Part shown: piece by piece, positions 7,205 through 8,019 of the stretch
Numbering within the stretch: the first letter of the stretch is position 1
Layout: the number at the start of each line of letters is the position of its first letter
Origin: Sphaerochaetaceae bacterium
GTDB taxonomy: Bacteria; Spirochaetota; Spirochaetia; Sphaerochaetales; Sphaerochaetaceae
Length of the DNA stretch: 8,019 nt
Direction: 5' to 3'
NCBI GenBank assembly: GCA_023231265.1
Contig: JALNVT010000114.1
Span: 1 to 8,019 of the forward strand
Position numbers and translations under genes: made by a program
Notes under the pieces: generated by a model
Databases searched by the model: none
Seen by the model: the letters and a program-made list of their open reading frames with translations, nothing else
What the model was told of the DNA's origin: nothing

Positions 7205-7247
7205 ATTAGAAGAGTTGCTTTTAAAAGAGCGCTCTTCTAATTTTTTT
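7205..7247 (+). terminator. Intrinsic terminator of the betaine importer operon
   Basis: A perfect 10-bp stem pairs ATTAGAAGAG (7205-7214) with CTCTTCTAAT (7232-7241). The loop can add a further five pairs (7217-7221 with 7226-7230, one G-U) above a small bulge. Seven T residues (7241-7247) follow on the plus strand. It lies 44 bases past the permease stop. Read on the minus strand no T-tract follows (CTACATATAT), so it does not look designed for the convergent ywbE gene. Confidence 0.88.
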
Positions 7248-7285
7248 GGTCTTGATGAGTATCATCTGATCAAATAACCTGATAT

Positions 7286-7489
7286 TCAATCATCATTTTC
7301 ATATATTTCAGCAACTCTTCCAATCAACCCAGATTCAAGTCTCACTTTTATTCCGTGTGGATGATTTTGGGAATTTGTGAGTATGTCTTTAACAACACCA
7401 TCTGTAAGATTACCAGTTCTTTGATCTTTCTTGAGCACTATTGCAACCTTAAGACCAGGTTTTATATTCTTTCTTGATTTACCGTCCAT
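7286..7489 (-). CDS. ywbE: YwbE family protein (DUF2196)
   Basis: This is a 67-residue cytoplasmic protein that matches the small YwbE family known from Bacillus subtilis and many other bacteria. The family biochemical function is not established. The conserved features I recognise are IKPGLKVAIVLKKDQRTG (9-26), GVVKDILTNS (31-40) and HPHGIKVRLESGLIGRV (43-59). The Gly-rich beta-strand pattern suggests a small beta-barrel with KOW-like character (inference). Length is typical. The start is supported by AAGAGG on the minus strand (7495-7500) with a 5-base spacer. It is a single gene, convergent with the importer operon and divergent from the sensor gene at 7601. Its own terminator was not identified. 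Confidence 0.82.
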   Translation of the reverse strand: MDGKSRKNIKPGLKVAIVLKKDQRTGNLTDGVVKDILTNSQNHPHGIKVRLESGLIGRVAEIYENDD

Positions 7490-7538
7490 ATTTACCTCTT
7501 ATTCATGAGTATAGATTTTTAACAAAATGAGGTAAATA
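7489..7538. repeat. 10-bp inverted repeat spanning the ywbE ribosome binding site and -35 region
   Basis: TATTTACCTC (7489-7498) is the exact complement of GAGGTAAATA (7529-7538), with a 30-base gap. The left arm contains most of the ywbE Shine-Dalgarno sequence and the last base of its start codon; the right arm contains the candidate -35 hexamer. It could be an operator or, in a longer transcript, an RNA stem hiding the ribosome binding site. Chance cannot be excluded. Confidence 0.45.
7508..7536 (-). promoter_or_regulatory. Candidate ywbE promoter
   Basis: On the minus strand TTTACC (7531-7536, four of six matches) is followed after 17 bases by TATACT (7508-7513, five of six). Transcription would begin near 7501, giving a leader of about 12 bases that just includes the AAGAGG ribosome binding site. 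Confidence 0.5.
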
Positions 7539-7565
7539 CCAATAAATTATTAACAGAAGCTTTTA

Positions 7566-7594
7566 TTGTACCTTATTATTTTACATGATATAAT
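7566..7594 (+). promoter_or_regulatory. Promoter of the sensor gene, likely leaderless transcript
   Basis: TTGTAC (7566-7571, three of six matches) is followed after 17 bases by a perfect TATAAT (7589-7594). The usual start point, about seven bases after the -10, is 7601, which is the A of the ATG. No Shine-Dalgarno sequence precedes that ATG. Confidence 0.5.
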
Positions 7595-7600
7595 CGTTAT

Positions 7601-8019
7601 ATGGATAATACACTAACAGTTATACAAGAAAACAAAGGTCCACTTACCTCTTTAGTCGATTTTAAAGAGTTAAATTTCAGCGACTTTTCAGAATATGAAA
7701 CATATCGCCTCGTTGATCCCACTTCAAAAGAAGTATTCAAAATCATCAACGAAAATCTTGTTAAATTTGATAACAAGCGCTGCTATGATATGTGGGAAAC
7801 AGGTTCACCTTGGAAATATTGTGTATCTCTCAACGCTCTTGAAGAGCCGCAGTGAGAAGAAAAAACTTGAATATCTCAATGGCACTTTAAACATGGCCAG
7901 AGTCATTCCTGTATTGGTTGAGGGCCGAGAACTTGTTTTGGAACTCTTTCAAAACTTGTCCTCTTCCTATTTTAAAACAGAGGATAGATTTGAGCAGATT
8001 TCAAAGATTGTTGAAGATC
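7601..8019 (+). pseudogene. PAS-like sensor protein, probable diguanylate cyclase N-terminus, frameshifted and cut by the window edge
   Basis: From the ATG the frame runs 84 codons to a TGA at 7853-7855. The protein homology then continues in the next frame (+1) from about 7848 to the window end. Removing one C of the pair at 7847-7848 joins the two: ...CVSLNALEE + RSEKKKLEYLNGTLNMAR..., continuing as VIPVLVEGRELVLELFQN. From family knowledge this looks like the N-terminal PAS-fold domain common before GGDEF domains in clostridia and spirochaetes, with the typical pattern C-Y-x-x-W then a second Cys before (I/V)S and AL. Here C61 and C74 are present, but the third family Cys is replaced (PWKYC). 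The joined length between 'AL' and 'LEY' is eight residues, as I recall for the family. The output domain is beyond 8019, so the cyclase call is inference. Possible explanations are a true pseudogene, a phase-variable gene or a sequencing error. Confidence 0.65.

Overview
The window is about 8 kb of AT-rich bacterial DNA with a conserved, mostly housekeeping gene set. Codons are A/T-rich, and the long intergenic stretches fall to roughly 8-20% G+C in the lines I counted by hand. Poly-A-rich genes, a periplasmic binding protein with a Cys-less signal peptide running into a 'FASGNAEE' type mature start, the Tritrichomonas-type IMP dehydrogenase, and a Cys-containing PAS-like sensor together suggest an anaerobic spirochaete. 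This is an inference from gene style, and a Firmicute or a related anaerobe cannot be excluded. I see no phage, IS element, CRISPR array, tRNA or rRNA.

Layout. 1-410 is AT-rich non-coding DNA. 411-1418 (+) encodes an extended short-chain dehydrogenase of the NAD-dependent epimerase/dehydratase type. It converges on guaB (1507-3015, -), a full-length IMP dehydrogenase whose terminator hairpin lies between the two genes. 3016-4129 is a 1.1-kb, extremely AT-rich gap with no credible gene. It holds divergent promoter-like signals at the guaB end, the promoter of the next operon at the other end, and a few short repeats. 4130-7161 (+) is a compact glycine betaine/proline-type ABC importer operon: binding protein, ATPase with CBS domains, permease. 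The genes are 10 bp apart and then overlap by 8 bp, and a strong intrinsic terminator follows at 7205-7247. 7286-7489 (-) is a small YwbE-family (DUF2196) gene. Divergent from it, 7601 to the right edge (+) is the start of a PAS-like sensor protein, probably a diguanylate cyclase whose output domain lies outside the window. Its reading frame is broken by one extra base near 7847.

How the genes work together. The importer operon is a self-contained osmoprotectant uptake system: periplasmic capture by the binding protein, passage through the permease, and ATP hydrolysis by a ProV-like subunit with C-terminal CBS domains. guaB supplies XMP for GTP synthesis. Neither the epimerase nor YwbE has a visible functional link to its neighbours.

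I did not find a convincing new multi-gene system. The points most worth a second look are the frameshifted, apparently leaderless sensor gene at the right edge, the residue-for-residue correspondence of the IMP dehydrogenase with the protist-type enzyme, and the overlapping divergent promoters in front of guaB.
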